From contig JAHRVJ010000303.1 in NCBI GenBank assembly GCA_019090765.1, positions 1-7,647 on the forward strand: a DNA stretch of 7,647 nucleotides, in the 5' to 3' direction. This DNA comes from Ilumatobacteraceae bacterium (GTDB lineage: Bacteria > Actinomycetota > Acidimicrobiia > Acidimicrobiales > Ilumatobacteraceae). A model generated the notes under the pieces. It searched no databases. It was given only the letters and a program-made list of their open reading frames with translations, and was not told the DNA's origin. Every line of letters starts with the position of its first letter. Position 1 is the stretch's first letter. Positions 1 through 6,192 of the stretch are shown one piece after another. A program made the translations under genes and the position numbers.

Positions 1-173
1 ATCTTTTGGGCGTTTTCCCCTGCTGGGTCAAATGTGTCTTGAGGCGCATCCTGCGCGCAGCCAGCGGCCAGCAGGCCCAAGCCTGCGACGATTCCGATGG
101 GAAGCTTGCGTCGCATCTTGCTGAAGGTAGTGGTGGATCTCAATGAAGCCATTTCCGATCGGGAGTTACTCAT
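1..173 (-). CDS. ctaC: Cytochrome c oxidase subunit II-like lipoprotein, N-terminal part only
   Basis: The window edge cuts this gene; only about 57 codons are visible. The ATG at 173-171 overlaps the TGA of the preceding 381-residue gene as ATGA, which suggests translational coupling. The visible protein has a basic stretch (R21, R22, K23), a hydrophobic segment and a lipobox ending L-A-A-G-C with Cys39, so it should be a lipid-anchored exported protein. The following residues (DTFDPAGENAQK) resemble the start of the mature region of actinobacterial subunit II, which in normal oxidases carries the CuA centre that accepts electrons from cytochrome c. The CuA motif lies outside the window and cannot be checked. 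Start alternatives are Met8 and Met20; Met20 would give a more typical short signal peptide, but no start has a clear Shine-Dalgarno site. The subunit II assignment rests on the N-terminus plus operon context. Confidence 0.75.
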   Translation of the reverse strand, partial: MSNSRSEMASLRSTTTFSKMRRKLPIGIVAGLGLLAAGCAQDAPQDTFDPAGENAQK

Positions 174-1315
174 GGCACAACCAGTTCAAGAGTTGCAGTA
201 TCGACACCGGGCACGAAGAAGAAATATCCTCCCGGATTTGTTGAGCTCGGCAGCCCGACCTCAACGAACATGTTCTGCACCCCACCATCTTCGACGAGTG
301 TGGTGCAAATTTGGTTGGCAACGACTTCGTCTTCACCGTCGTGCGTGACGGTCTTGGTGCCGAAATCGACCGACAGGCGCCGATCCTCACTGGACTCGTT
401 GTGGAACAACACATTGTTCAGGTTCGAACTTGGCAGCGTGAGCGCCGTAGCCCCTGCAGGTATCGGACCGTTGACTTCGAATGTCAACTCGCCTGACTCG
501 CTGAGCGTTAACTCCGCCGCAACTGCAGCCGTAGCTCCGACCGACTGCGCGGCATTGTGGTCGGCCTCGGTTTCCTCAGGATCTTCGCAGATCCCTTCGT
601 CGGCCAGCTCGGCTGTCGTTTCGTGAGGATGGATATCCCGCTCCCCGTCGAGACCCGCCGCAGCCCCGCCAGCGATCAGACCAACTACAGCGACCCCGAT
701 TGCACCAATCGCTGTTCGTGACCTGAGACCACCTCGGTAAGCAAACAGGAAGGCGACAATCACGATGATTCCCGCCAGGACGCCAAACGCCACAACGGTG
801 CCCACTTTTTCCAGCCAGAGCATGATTCGGCTGAATGCGAACACGACGATTCCCACGCCGATAGCTGCCGCAAGCGGGAACTCGAGTGGATTAGCGATGC
901 GGCTGCGAACCTCGGAGTTGTGCGCAGCTTCATGTGACGCCTGCTCGGCCCAAGCTTGGGTCATCCACTCAGCCCCAGCGGCGAGCAGCAAGACGATGCC
1001 AACGATAAACACCGCCGGGTAGGTGACAAGACCGACACATAGCACTACTGCGCCAAGCGCAAATGCCATCGGCCAGATGCTGTTGCCAGGAGCTGGGTCA
1101 GCCGCCTGGCAACTGTCGATGGCATTCTCATCGTCGGCAAAAACGTTGGCGTCACGCGTCAGGAGGTTGACGCCGGCCAGAAACGACAGTGCGGCCGCGG
1201 CCGAGGCAAGGCCGACGGTACCAATCGCGCCGCCTTGGTCGATGCCGTAGACGATTGCCGCAATCGTGGCGAGAACCGCCGATCCGATGAGGAGTTTGGA
1301 ACCTGTAGTCAACAT
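170..1315 (-). CDS. CtaF-like membrane protein fused to a cupredoxin-like domain
   Basis: A 381-residue protein, 8 bases after the ctaE-like gene; an in-frame TGA directly precedes its ATG, so the start is fixed. Residues 1-125 resemble actinobacterial oxidase subunit IV (CtaF): a helix at about 8-24, one at 33-52, an acidic loop with Cys69, then a W-P motif (81-82) leading into paired helices to about 115. Three more helices follow at about 146-168, 171-193 and 202-221. After an acidic linker, residues 265-381 look like an extracytoplasmic cupredoxin fold, with FHNESSED at 304-311 and a closing PGGYFFFVPG then LELVVP. The positions where cupredoxins carry copper ligands (His after the first motif, and the C-terminal Cys, His and Met) hold R, F, V and T-like residues, so copper binding is unlikely. 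Cys243 and Cys337 could form a disulphide. Normal CtaF is about 130-140 residues, so this is an enlarged variant. Its function is unknown; it is probably a structural subunit of the complex encoded by its neighbours. Confidence 0.7.
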   Translation of the reverse strand: MLTTGSKLLIGSAVLATIAAIVYGIDQGGAIGTVGLASAAAALSFLAGVNLLTRDANVFADDENAIDSCQAADPAPGNSIWPMAFALGAVVLCVGLVTYPAVFIVGIVLLLAAGAEWMTQAWAEQASHEAAHNSEVRSRIANPLEFPLAAAIGVGIVVFAFSRIMLWLEKVGTVVAFGVLAGIIVIVAFLFAYRGGLRSRTAIGAIGVAVVGLIAGGAAAGLDGERDIHPHETTAELADEGICEDPEETEADHNAAQSVGATAAVAAELTLSESGELTFEVNGPIPAGATALTLPSSNLNNVLFHNESSEDRRLSVDFGTKTVTHDGEDEVVANQICTTLVEDGGVQNMFVEVGLPSSTNPGGYFFFVPGVDTATLELVVP

Positions 1316-1323
1316 TCAGTGGC

Positions 1324-1902
1324 TCACTTGGTGACGTAGACGACGAACCAAACAGCGGCGTAAACCACTGCGATTGCGTACCAGTAGAGGGCATGGGCGA
1401 CGACAATTTCGCTGTCGTGAACTCGGCCGCCGATGTATCGGAAGGCGGTGACCGCGGAGAATACAACCCCGACAATCATCAGCAGCATGAACAATCCGGT
1501 GATGCCGTAGAACATTGCGGCGTACGTGCCGTCGCTAATTCCCAGGCCCATTTCGTGATACACGAACGCCTGAGCGTTGATCACGAGTAGACCGACGAAT
1601 GCGGTGCAGGCGAGGGCGAATGCGGCGTGACCACGATCATCGTTCTTGGCGGCGTAAACGGCCCACTGGCCAAATACGCAGATGCCGACAAATGCCATCA
1701 GCATCACGTTCGTGGGCACCTCGGGCACGGTGACGCCGTCGGGCAGCCACGTGCCGGTGTCGTCGATTGCCTGGGTCCGCTGCTGCGACCAGACCGCCAG
1801 CATGCCGCCAACGAGCATGGTCATCGCGACGATGGCCAAGGAGACTCCTACCAGCATCTGCCGCTGAGGAGCGGGAGCTGGACCTGCAGAAAGGGCTTGC
1901 AT
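1324..1902 (-). CDS. ctaE: Cytochrome c oxidase subunit III-like protein, divergent
   Basis: A 192-residue protein with five predicted helices (about 17-38, 66-84, 92-113, 128-152, 168-190), the usual size and layout of short actinobacterial subunit III. Family marks are the W-x-V-Y-A-A-K-x-D-D-R stretch (80-90), QAFVYHE (111-117), FYGITG (131-136) and an L-Y-W in the last helix. Subunit III normally stabilises subunit I and its proton uptake. Several hallmark residues are changed: the first helix lacks the S-E motif glutamate, the T-G-F-H-G-L-H stretch is TGLFMLL, and Y-W-H-F-V-D reads YWYAIA. The ATG overlaps the subunit I stop by one base (TGATG), and a GGAGCGAGG-type Shine-Dalgarno sequence lies a few bases upstream, so translation is coupled. 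The name reflects homology and position. Given the changes in subunit I, its role in an active oxidase is doubtful. Confidence 0.8.
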   Translation of the reverse strand: MQALSAGPAPAPQRQMLVGVSLAIVAMTMLVGGMLAVWSQQRTQAIDDTGTWLPDGVTVPEVPTNVMLMAFVGICVFGQWAVYAAKNDDRGHAAFALACTAFVGLLVINAQAFVYHEMGLGISDGTYAAMFYGITGLFMLLMIVGVVFSAVTAFRYIGGRVHDSEIVVAHALYWYAIAVVYAAVWFVVYVTK

Positions 1903-3503
1903 CAGACCTCGCTCCGGTCTGTCGATCCGGTGGGTTGTTGTTCATCGAGCAGCGGCTCGGCTGACTGCACGATCGGGAGTTGGATGAAGTTGTCGCGGGG
2001 AGCCGGTGAAGAAGTCGCCCACTCCAAGGTTTGCGCTTCCCATGGATCATCGCCGACAGCGTCGCTACGACCGGTAATCGTCGCGATCAGTGCCCCAAGA
2101 AAGCACACGACGGTGGCGGCCATCAGTGCGTGGCCCAAGAGCGCCAGAACGTTCCAAACCTCGAAGTCACTATCGGCGTAGGCGAGGCCCGCTGGCTGTC
2201 CGAGGAATCCGGCGATGTAGAGCGGGAAGGCGGCAAGGAAGGTGGCCGCACCGCCGAGTAGAGCGAGCGGCGCAACAAACACGACGTTGAGCGAGCGCCC
2301 CCAGAGCTTCGGTGCCCAATAGACAACTGCACCCATCGCTCCAAGCGCTGCGCCGTAGACCAGGAAGATCAGCGTGGCCTCTTCGAACACCGTTCCCTGC
2401 AGATCGAGGTCATCGATGGCATACAACACCCCACCGAGCATGCCGACCAGGATCATGCCGAAACCAAACACGGCAAAGATGAAGCCCGGATTGACCTTGA
2501 CTTGCATCCCTCGTCTTGGCCGTGCGACCAGCATCGCAACAACGATGATGAGCAACATCCCAAGTACGGGCAGCAGGTTGAACTGAACGAACGGAACAGG
2601 ATCGTTGTGCAAACGCTGCTGGGTCACGCCGGCAAACGCGGCGACTCCGACCAGGGCGAGCCCGGAGAGCATCACGCCACGCGCAGGCATCCGCTGCTTG
2701 AAGGTGACCGGGAGAACTTCGGCGAATACGCCTAGGGCCGGAATGGCAAACAGGAAAGACGCTGGTTGCGTAAACAGCCAGCCAGCCCACTCATAGATTG
2801 CCGAGTTGCCACCGAAACCGGTTCGCGAGTTGCGGTGGTCGAGGAAGAGATACGTGAGTGTGCCTACAAACACCGGCATCACCAGCACGATTCCGAGTGA
2901 GAAGACAAGTGCCGACCAGGCAAATGGCGGGATCCGCCGCATCGTCATTCCCGGCGCTCTGGTAGTGAGAACGCTGGTTGCCAGCGCACCCGCTGAAGCG
3001 GTGAGGCCAATTGCCATCAGACCCAACCCGACGATGTAGAGGTCGACCATGTCGGCTTCACCGCCGAGAGTTCCGCCGTCGTTAACGAGCGCGACGATCG
3101 TCAGCACCAGCCCACCGAACCACATCCAGAAGCCGCTGGAAGCTAGCCGGGGGAAGGCAATCGCGCGGGCACCCAGTTGAAGTGGCACTACCGCGACGCA
3201 CATTGCCATTGCCAAAGGCAACAGCGTGCCGAAGACAAGCGCGACTCGCTGTGCATCTATGAGCTGTGACAGCGCACCCGAGTCAATTGAGAAAGTGTTT
3301 CCGTCGAGGCGTTCAACGGCGAGCACCACGTTGAGCACCACTGCCGCGAGCAGGCCCAGGAGGCCGCCGGCTAGGTAGAGCCGACCGATGTGTTTGTGGT
3401 CTGTTGAAGCGAACCAATCAGTGATGAGAGTGGCCGCCCGCGCAGTGCTGGCATCGGGTGACGCCAAGGCTGCAACTTCAGGGCTGGATTCGATGGTTGT
3501 CAT
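1902..3503 (-). CDS. ctaD: Cytochrome c oxidase subunit I-like protein lacking all metal ligands
   Basis: A 533-residue protein with twelve hydrophobic segments, the length and topology of aa3-type CtaD, the catalytic subunit that normally reduces oxygen. Family signatures are clear: STDHKHIG at 33-40, PLQLGA then FPRL at 107-120, W-L-F before the helix VI motif, YWAPKLWGR at 395-403, and DPWEAQTLEW with a downstream NF at 486-506. Yet the ligand positions are replaced. The low-spin haem His of helix II aligns with Q85, HPEVY of helix VI reads Q246-P-A-S-F250, the HH pair of helix VII reads Q295-Q296, and helix X (about 371-396) has no His at all. D-channel positions in GAPDVAFPRLN read GARAIAFPRLA, and the K-channel lysine region has none. 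The whole protein has only five histidines. The frame is open and its flanking overlaps are intact, so decay by frameshift is unlikely. It starts at the only plausible ATG, 109 bases after ctaB, without a strong Shine-Dalgarno. Homology to subunit I is near certain; oxidase activity is improbable. Confidence 0.9.
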   Translation of the reverse strand: MTTIESSPEVAALASPDASTARAATLITDWFASTDHKHIGRLYLAGGLLGLLAAVVLNVVLAVERLDGNTFSIDSGALSQLIDAQRVALVFGTLLPLAMAMCVAVVPLQLGARAIAFPRLASSGFWMWFGGLVLTIVALVNDGGTLGGEADMVDLYIVGLGLMAIGLTASAGALATSVLTTRAPGMTMRRIPPFAWSALVFSLGIVLVMPVFVGTLTYLFLDHRNSRTGFGGNSAIYEWAGWLFTQPASFLFAIPALGVFAEVLPVTFKQRMPARGVMLSGLALVGVAAFAGVTQQRLHNDPVPFVQFNLLPVLGMLLIIVVAMLVARPRRGMQVKVNPGFIFAVFGFGMILVGMLGGVLYAIDDLDLQGTVFEEATLIFLVYGAALGAMGAVVYWAPKLWGRSLNVVFVAPLALLGGAATFLAAFPLYIAGFLGQPAGLAYADSDFEVWNVLALLGHALMAATVVCFLGALIATITGRSDAVGDDPWEAQTLEWATSSPAPRDNFIQLPIVQSAEPLLDEQQPTGSTDRSEV

Positions 3504-3612
3504 AAGGGGTGGGCACTCACTTGTTTGACTTCAAAAACGCGACGGGGCACGACGCCCAGAGACTACTGGGATGAGAGCATTCAGGCCGAAATCCTCTCGA
3601 ATTTCGTAGCAT

Positions 3613-4560
3613 CTACCAGCCAAGACGGACTAGGACATCGAGAGTCATTGCGCCGAAAAGGACTGTGACATAGGTGATGGAGAAGCCGAATAGCCGCATG
3701 CTTGCTGCCGGAGTGGGGAATTTGCGGAGGGCAAACGTGCCACCGATGAACACTGCACCGAGCACAACAGCAGTCACGCCATAGATCCAGCCCAAGTCAG
3801 CGACCGGGATCAAAATGAGTGTTGAAACAACAAGCGCGACCGTGTACCAGATCATCTGACGAATGACATCTTCGAGCGGGGCGACTGCTGGCAGCATCGG
3901 AACATCGGCGGCCCGATACTCGTCGGCGTACTTAACAGCGAGGGCCCAGAAGTGCGGCGGCGTCCACAAGAACATGGCAACAAACAAGATGATTGGGGTC
4001 CACGCCAGCGAGTCCTGGACCGCAGCCCAGCCAACCAATACCGGCACCGCTCCTGCGGCACCACCAATCACGATGTTCTGTCGACTGGTTCGTTTCAGCC
4101 AGATTGTGTACACACCGATATAGAAGGCAGCCGCGCTGAAGGCGAGGACCGCCGACAGCAAGTTCGCTCCCCACCACAACACGGCAAACGAAATCACCTG
4201 GAGCGTGGCCGCGAAAATGAGCGCGTTGCGCGGCGCAATCACACCGGTCACCAGTGGGCGCCCCTGCGTGCGTTCCATCAACGCGTCGATATCGCGATCG
4301 ACATACATGTTGACCGCGTTCGCTGCCCCTGCCGCGAGCGTTCCGCCAATCAGGGTGATAATCACGAGTGAGGTGGCTGGCCAGCCACCTTCGGCGAGCA
4401 CCATTGTCGGCACGGTGGTGATCAGCAGCAACTCGATGATGCGCGGCTTGGTCAGCGCGATATATGCACCGACAACGCTGGTCGGGGTACGACGGCTGCC
4501 ATGTGCGACACCCCCGGGCGCCAGCCGTGAGGGAACTATGGGACGACTGCCAACGGCCAT
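3613..4560 (-). CDS. ctaB: Protoheme IX farnesyltransferase (haem O synthase)
   Basis: A 315-residue UbiA-family prenyltransferase that adds a farnesyl group to haem b, giving haem O, the precursor of haem A for aa3-type oxidases. It is an integral membrane enzyme with about nine helices. The first polyprenyl-diphosphate/Mg motif is present at 84-102 (N84, D88, D90 and D92, then RTQGRP). YTIWLKRTSRQN at 151-162 and the GGAAGAVPVLVGW segment at 166-178 are typical of CtaB. The second acidic motif falls in YADEYRAADVPMLP at 211-224. Length and motifs are normal, so the enzyme should be active. An in-frame TGA lies just upstream and the ATG at 4560 is the first usable start. A promoter-like element sits right before it. 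It stands at the head of the oxidase-like cluster but is separated from subunit I by 109 bases, so it may also serve a canonical oxidase encoded elsewhere. Confidence 0.95.
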   Translation of the reverse strand: MAVGSRPIVPSRLAPGGVAHGSRRTPTSVVGAYIALTKPRIIELLLITTVPTMVLAEGGWPATSLVIITLIGGTLAAGAANAVNMYVDRDIDALMERTQGRPLVTGVIAPRNALIFAATLQVISFAVLWWGANLLSAVLAFSAAAFYIGVYTIWLKRTSRQNIVIGGAAGAVPVLVGWAAVQDSLAWTPIILFVAMFLWTPPHFWALAVKYADEYRAADVPMLPAVAPLEDVIRQMIWYTVALVVSTLILIPVADLGWIYGVTAVVLGAVFIGGTFALRKFPTPAASMRLFGFSITYVTVLFGAMTLDVLVRLGW

Positions 4561-4569
4561 GACGGCCCC

Positions 4570-4599
4570 ATCGTACGGGCAGGCGGTAGATCAGGCCAA
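4570..4599 (-). promoter_or_regulatory. Putative promoter of ctaB
   Basis: Read on the minus strand, TTGGCC (4599-4594) and TACGAT (4575-4570) are separated by 18 bases and resemble a -35/-10 pair of a housekeeping actinobacterial sigma factor (TANNNT type -10). The -10 ends 9 bases before the ctaB ATG, so the transcript would be leaderless or nearly so. That fits the absence of a clear Shine-Dalgarno site. Assigned by eye only. Confidence 0.35.
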
Positions 4600-4654
4600 C
4601 GCCGACTGCCGATGAGTTCACCCTTTGCAGTGGCCGGGTGCGCCTCACACCAGG

Positions 4655-4669
4655 CAGAATGGTGCAGTG
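4655..4669 (+). promoter_or_regulatory. Possible -10 element for a leaderless clpS transcript
   Basis: CAGAAT at 4655-4660 lies 6 bases before the GTG at 4667. This spacing would place the transcription start at or next to the start codon, as in leaderless actinobacterial mRNAs. No convincing -35 is seen at the right distance (a TTGCAG at 4625-4630 is too far). It also bears on the choice of the clpS start. Confidence 0.25.
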
Positions 4670-4963
4670 CCAACGACCCTCGAACCTGTAGTGGTGGCAG
4701 ACCCCAACCTCGACAACGCCACAAGTACGCAACGACCGTGGATCGTCATCGTGTGGAACGATCCTGTAAATCTGATGAGCTACGTCACATTGGTCTTCCA
4801 GAAACTGTTCGGTTACTCGCTTGAAGAAGCAACCGCGCTAATGATGGATGTTCACGAAAAAGGCAAGGCTGCGGTCGCGTCATGCGGACGTGAGGAAGCC
4901 GAAATGCATGTCTTCCGTCTTCACGAACACAGCCTGTGGGCGACCATGGAACAAGACAAGTAG
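4667..4963 (+). CDS. clpS: ATP-dependent Clp protease adaptor ClpS
   Basis: A 98-residue cytoplasmic adaptor that binds proteins with N-degron residues and hands them to the ClpA/ClpC-ClpP protease. The core is nearly canonical: PWIVIVWNDPVNLMSYV at 24-40, KLFGYS at 46-51, LMMDVHEKGKAAV at 58-70, a CGREEAE stretch and RLHEHSLWAT at 84-93. The N-end residue pocket is present (N31, D32, M37, the M59-M60 pair and H63). I chose GTG 4667 because the reading then begins with a family-like short disordered tail. An in-frame TTG at 4625 would add 14 residues that look unlike the family. It is transcribed away from ctaB and is followed after 10 bases by the DUF2017 gene, a pairing usual in Actinomycetota. 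Confidence 0.93.
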   Translation: MPTTLEPVVVADPNLDNATSTQRPWIVIVWNDPVNLMSYVTLVFQKLFGYSLEEATALMMDVHEKGKAAVASCGREEAEMHVFRLHEHSLWATMEQDK

Positions 4964-4973
4964 TGGGCCAGCC

Positions 4974-5456
4974 GTGAGTGACCGCGACTTCGAGCCACCG
5001 GTGCAGGCCGTCGAAGGCGGATGGACACTAAATTTCGACGACGAAGAACGCGCCTTCCTCACCAACCTTCTGGAAGAGCTCCGAGGCTTGGTCACGGGAC
5101 CTGCCGACGACCCGCTCGTCGATCGACTGTTTCCTAAGGCCTACCGCGATGACGAAGAGATGGAAGCCGAATATCAGCGGTTGATGCGCGACGAACTAGT
5201 TGTCAGCCGGGTCGCGGCGCTTGATTCGGTGATTGCGCGGCTCGAGGCTCCCGAGCCGGAGATCATGGATGAGGGGGAGACCGTGGCGTTTATGCAATCG
5301 CTTAACGCGATCCGGATGGTCCTCGGCTCAATCATCGGTATCACCGACGACGAGTCAGCAGATCAGGCAGACGCGTCAGATTCGATGGAAATGAATCTGT
5401 ATGAGTTCCTGAGCTGGGTCTTGGACTGGACCGTGCGTTCCCTTTCCCCCAACTAG
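4974..5456 (+). CDS. DUF2017 family protein
   Basis: A 160-residue, acidic, soluble, mostly helical protein. The start is the GTG at 4974, giving an N-terminus of VSDRDFEPP and a gap of 10 bases after clpS. Recognisable family stretches are FDDEERAFLTNLLEEL near the N-terminus, DPLVDRLFPKAYRDD in the middle, a M-E-A-E-Y-Q-R-L segment, and a C-terminal half ending YEFLSWVLDWTVRSL. Genes of this family commonly follow clpS in Actinomycetota, which suggests a link with Clp proteolysis, but the molecular function is not established. No membrane segments or catalytic motifs are visible. The next gene of the usual neighbourhood (often a JAB/Mov34-type metalloprotease) is absent, and the region beyond is decayed DNA, so the conserved block ends here. 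Confidence 0.85.
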   Translation: MSDRDFEPPVQAVEGGWTLNFDDEERAFLTNLLEELRGLVTGPADDPLVDRLFPKAYRDDEEMEAEYQRLMRDELVVSRVAALDSVIARLEAPEPEIMDEGETVAFMQSLNAIRMVLGSIIGITDDESADQADASDSMEMNLYEFLSWVLDWTVRSLSPN

Positions 5457-5604
5457 GCGAGCCAGTCCAGGGCAATCAGTTCCAGGGAGTCCATCTAAAG
5501 CGTCCCATAATGTGCGAATCTCAGTCGGGCTGCTAACCGTGAGGCGGGTTCTTACGAAATGACGGGCGCAGGTCCTGGACGTGAGGTCATCCCAATGCGT
5601 TTGG

Positions 5605-5958
5605 TCATGCGGTTGGTTGTTGGTTGAGGTTCGGTTGTGTTCGGTGTCGTTGCCGGTGTTCTTGGGTGTGGTCGGGCAGGCTCCGCGAGTGGTGGGTGCC
5701 GTCGGGCATTGTCACGGTGAGTTGTCGGGTGTCCGGTTCGAGTTTGAGTCGCCATCGCCCTTCATGTACTCGGTGATGATGAAATCTGCATACCGGGACA
5801 AGATTGTCCGACATGGTCTGTCGATCGCTCGATAATGCCGATTCTCCGGCGGGTGGATGCATTTTGAGCGTGCCGTACTGCACGTCGAAACCTGCTGGCC
5901 GATGTTGGTAAGACGACTGCAAGTCGGACAAGCGGATAACGGGATCACGGGCGGCCAT
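5605..5958 (-). pseudogene. C-terminal remnant of a DUF222/13E12-type HNH endonuclease
   Basis: Frame from 5958 to 5605. Residues 51-76 (DNLVPVCRFHHHRVHEG onwards, then a W-R-L-K-L strand) match the end of the HNH nuclease domain and the typical tail of DUF222/13E12-repeat proteins, including the closing MPDGTHH segment at 84-90. Upstream of D51 the match is weak: an L-x-S-x-Y stretch at 13-17, F-D at 24-25 and M-H at 33-34 recall the family pattern, but the zinc-binding Cys residues, the HH pair and the GG-T motif are lost or displaced. The DUF222 domain, several hundred residues in intact members, is missing. The ATG is simply the first in an open frame, with no evidence it is used. It converges with the DUF2017 gene. 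Probably a dead fragment, possibly the displaced 3' end of the gene at 7459-7647. Confidence 0.7.
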
Positions 5959-6192
5959 TGGACTGCAGCGCGGCCGTTCTGGAATGGTGCTATCTCGTGC
6001 GTCGCTGGGGGTGCCCTGTGAGCCTTTGGAGACGCAACGGCTACTGGAACACTCGAAACAGGTCCAAGGCGCCGGTCGTGGCTGTCCAGGCGGGCAGCGT
6101 TCGGCGCGGCCGTCCCGCCGAGCCAGTCGCCCGGTCGCGATGAAGTGTTGCCTGTGCCGAGTGACGCTGCAGCGTTCGGGGGCTGGAAGTGT

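Noticed and set aside
1902..3503. Frameshift or assembly error as the cause of the missing ligands in subunit I
   Set aside because: The changed positions are single-residue substitutions embedded in well-conserved context (for example W-L-F-T-Q-P before A-I-P-A-L-G), the frame never breaks, and the Q85, Q246, Q295 and Q296 codons were checked directly in the sequence.
3587..3606. Small inverted repeat (6-base stem, CGAAAT/ATTTCG) just after ctaB
   Set aside because: The stem is short and A/T-rich with no T-run after it, so a terminator is not supported.
4625..4666. TTG start for clpS at 4625
   Set aside because: The extra 14 residues look unlike ClpS N-termini and overlap the probable promoter; GTG 4667 fits better.
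3932..4732. A 266-codon open frame on the minus strand
   Set aside because: It lies in another frame of ctaB, which has clear family motifs throughout; its translation is Arg/Cys/His-rich and unlike a protein.
5510..5570. tRNA-like patches (GCTGCTAACCG, GGGTTC)
   Set aside because: No acceptor or T-stem pairing could be found around them.
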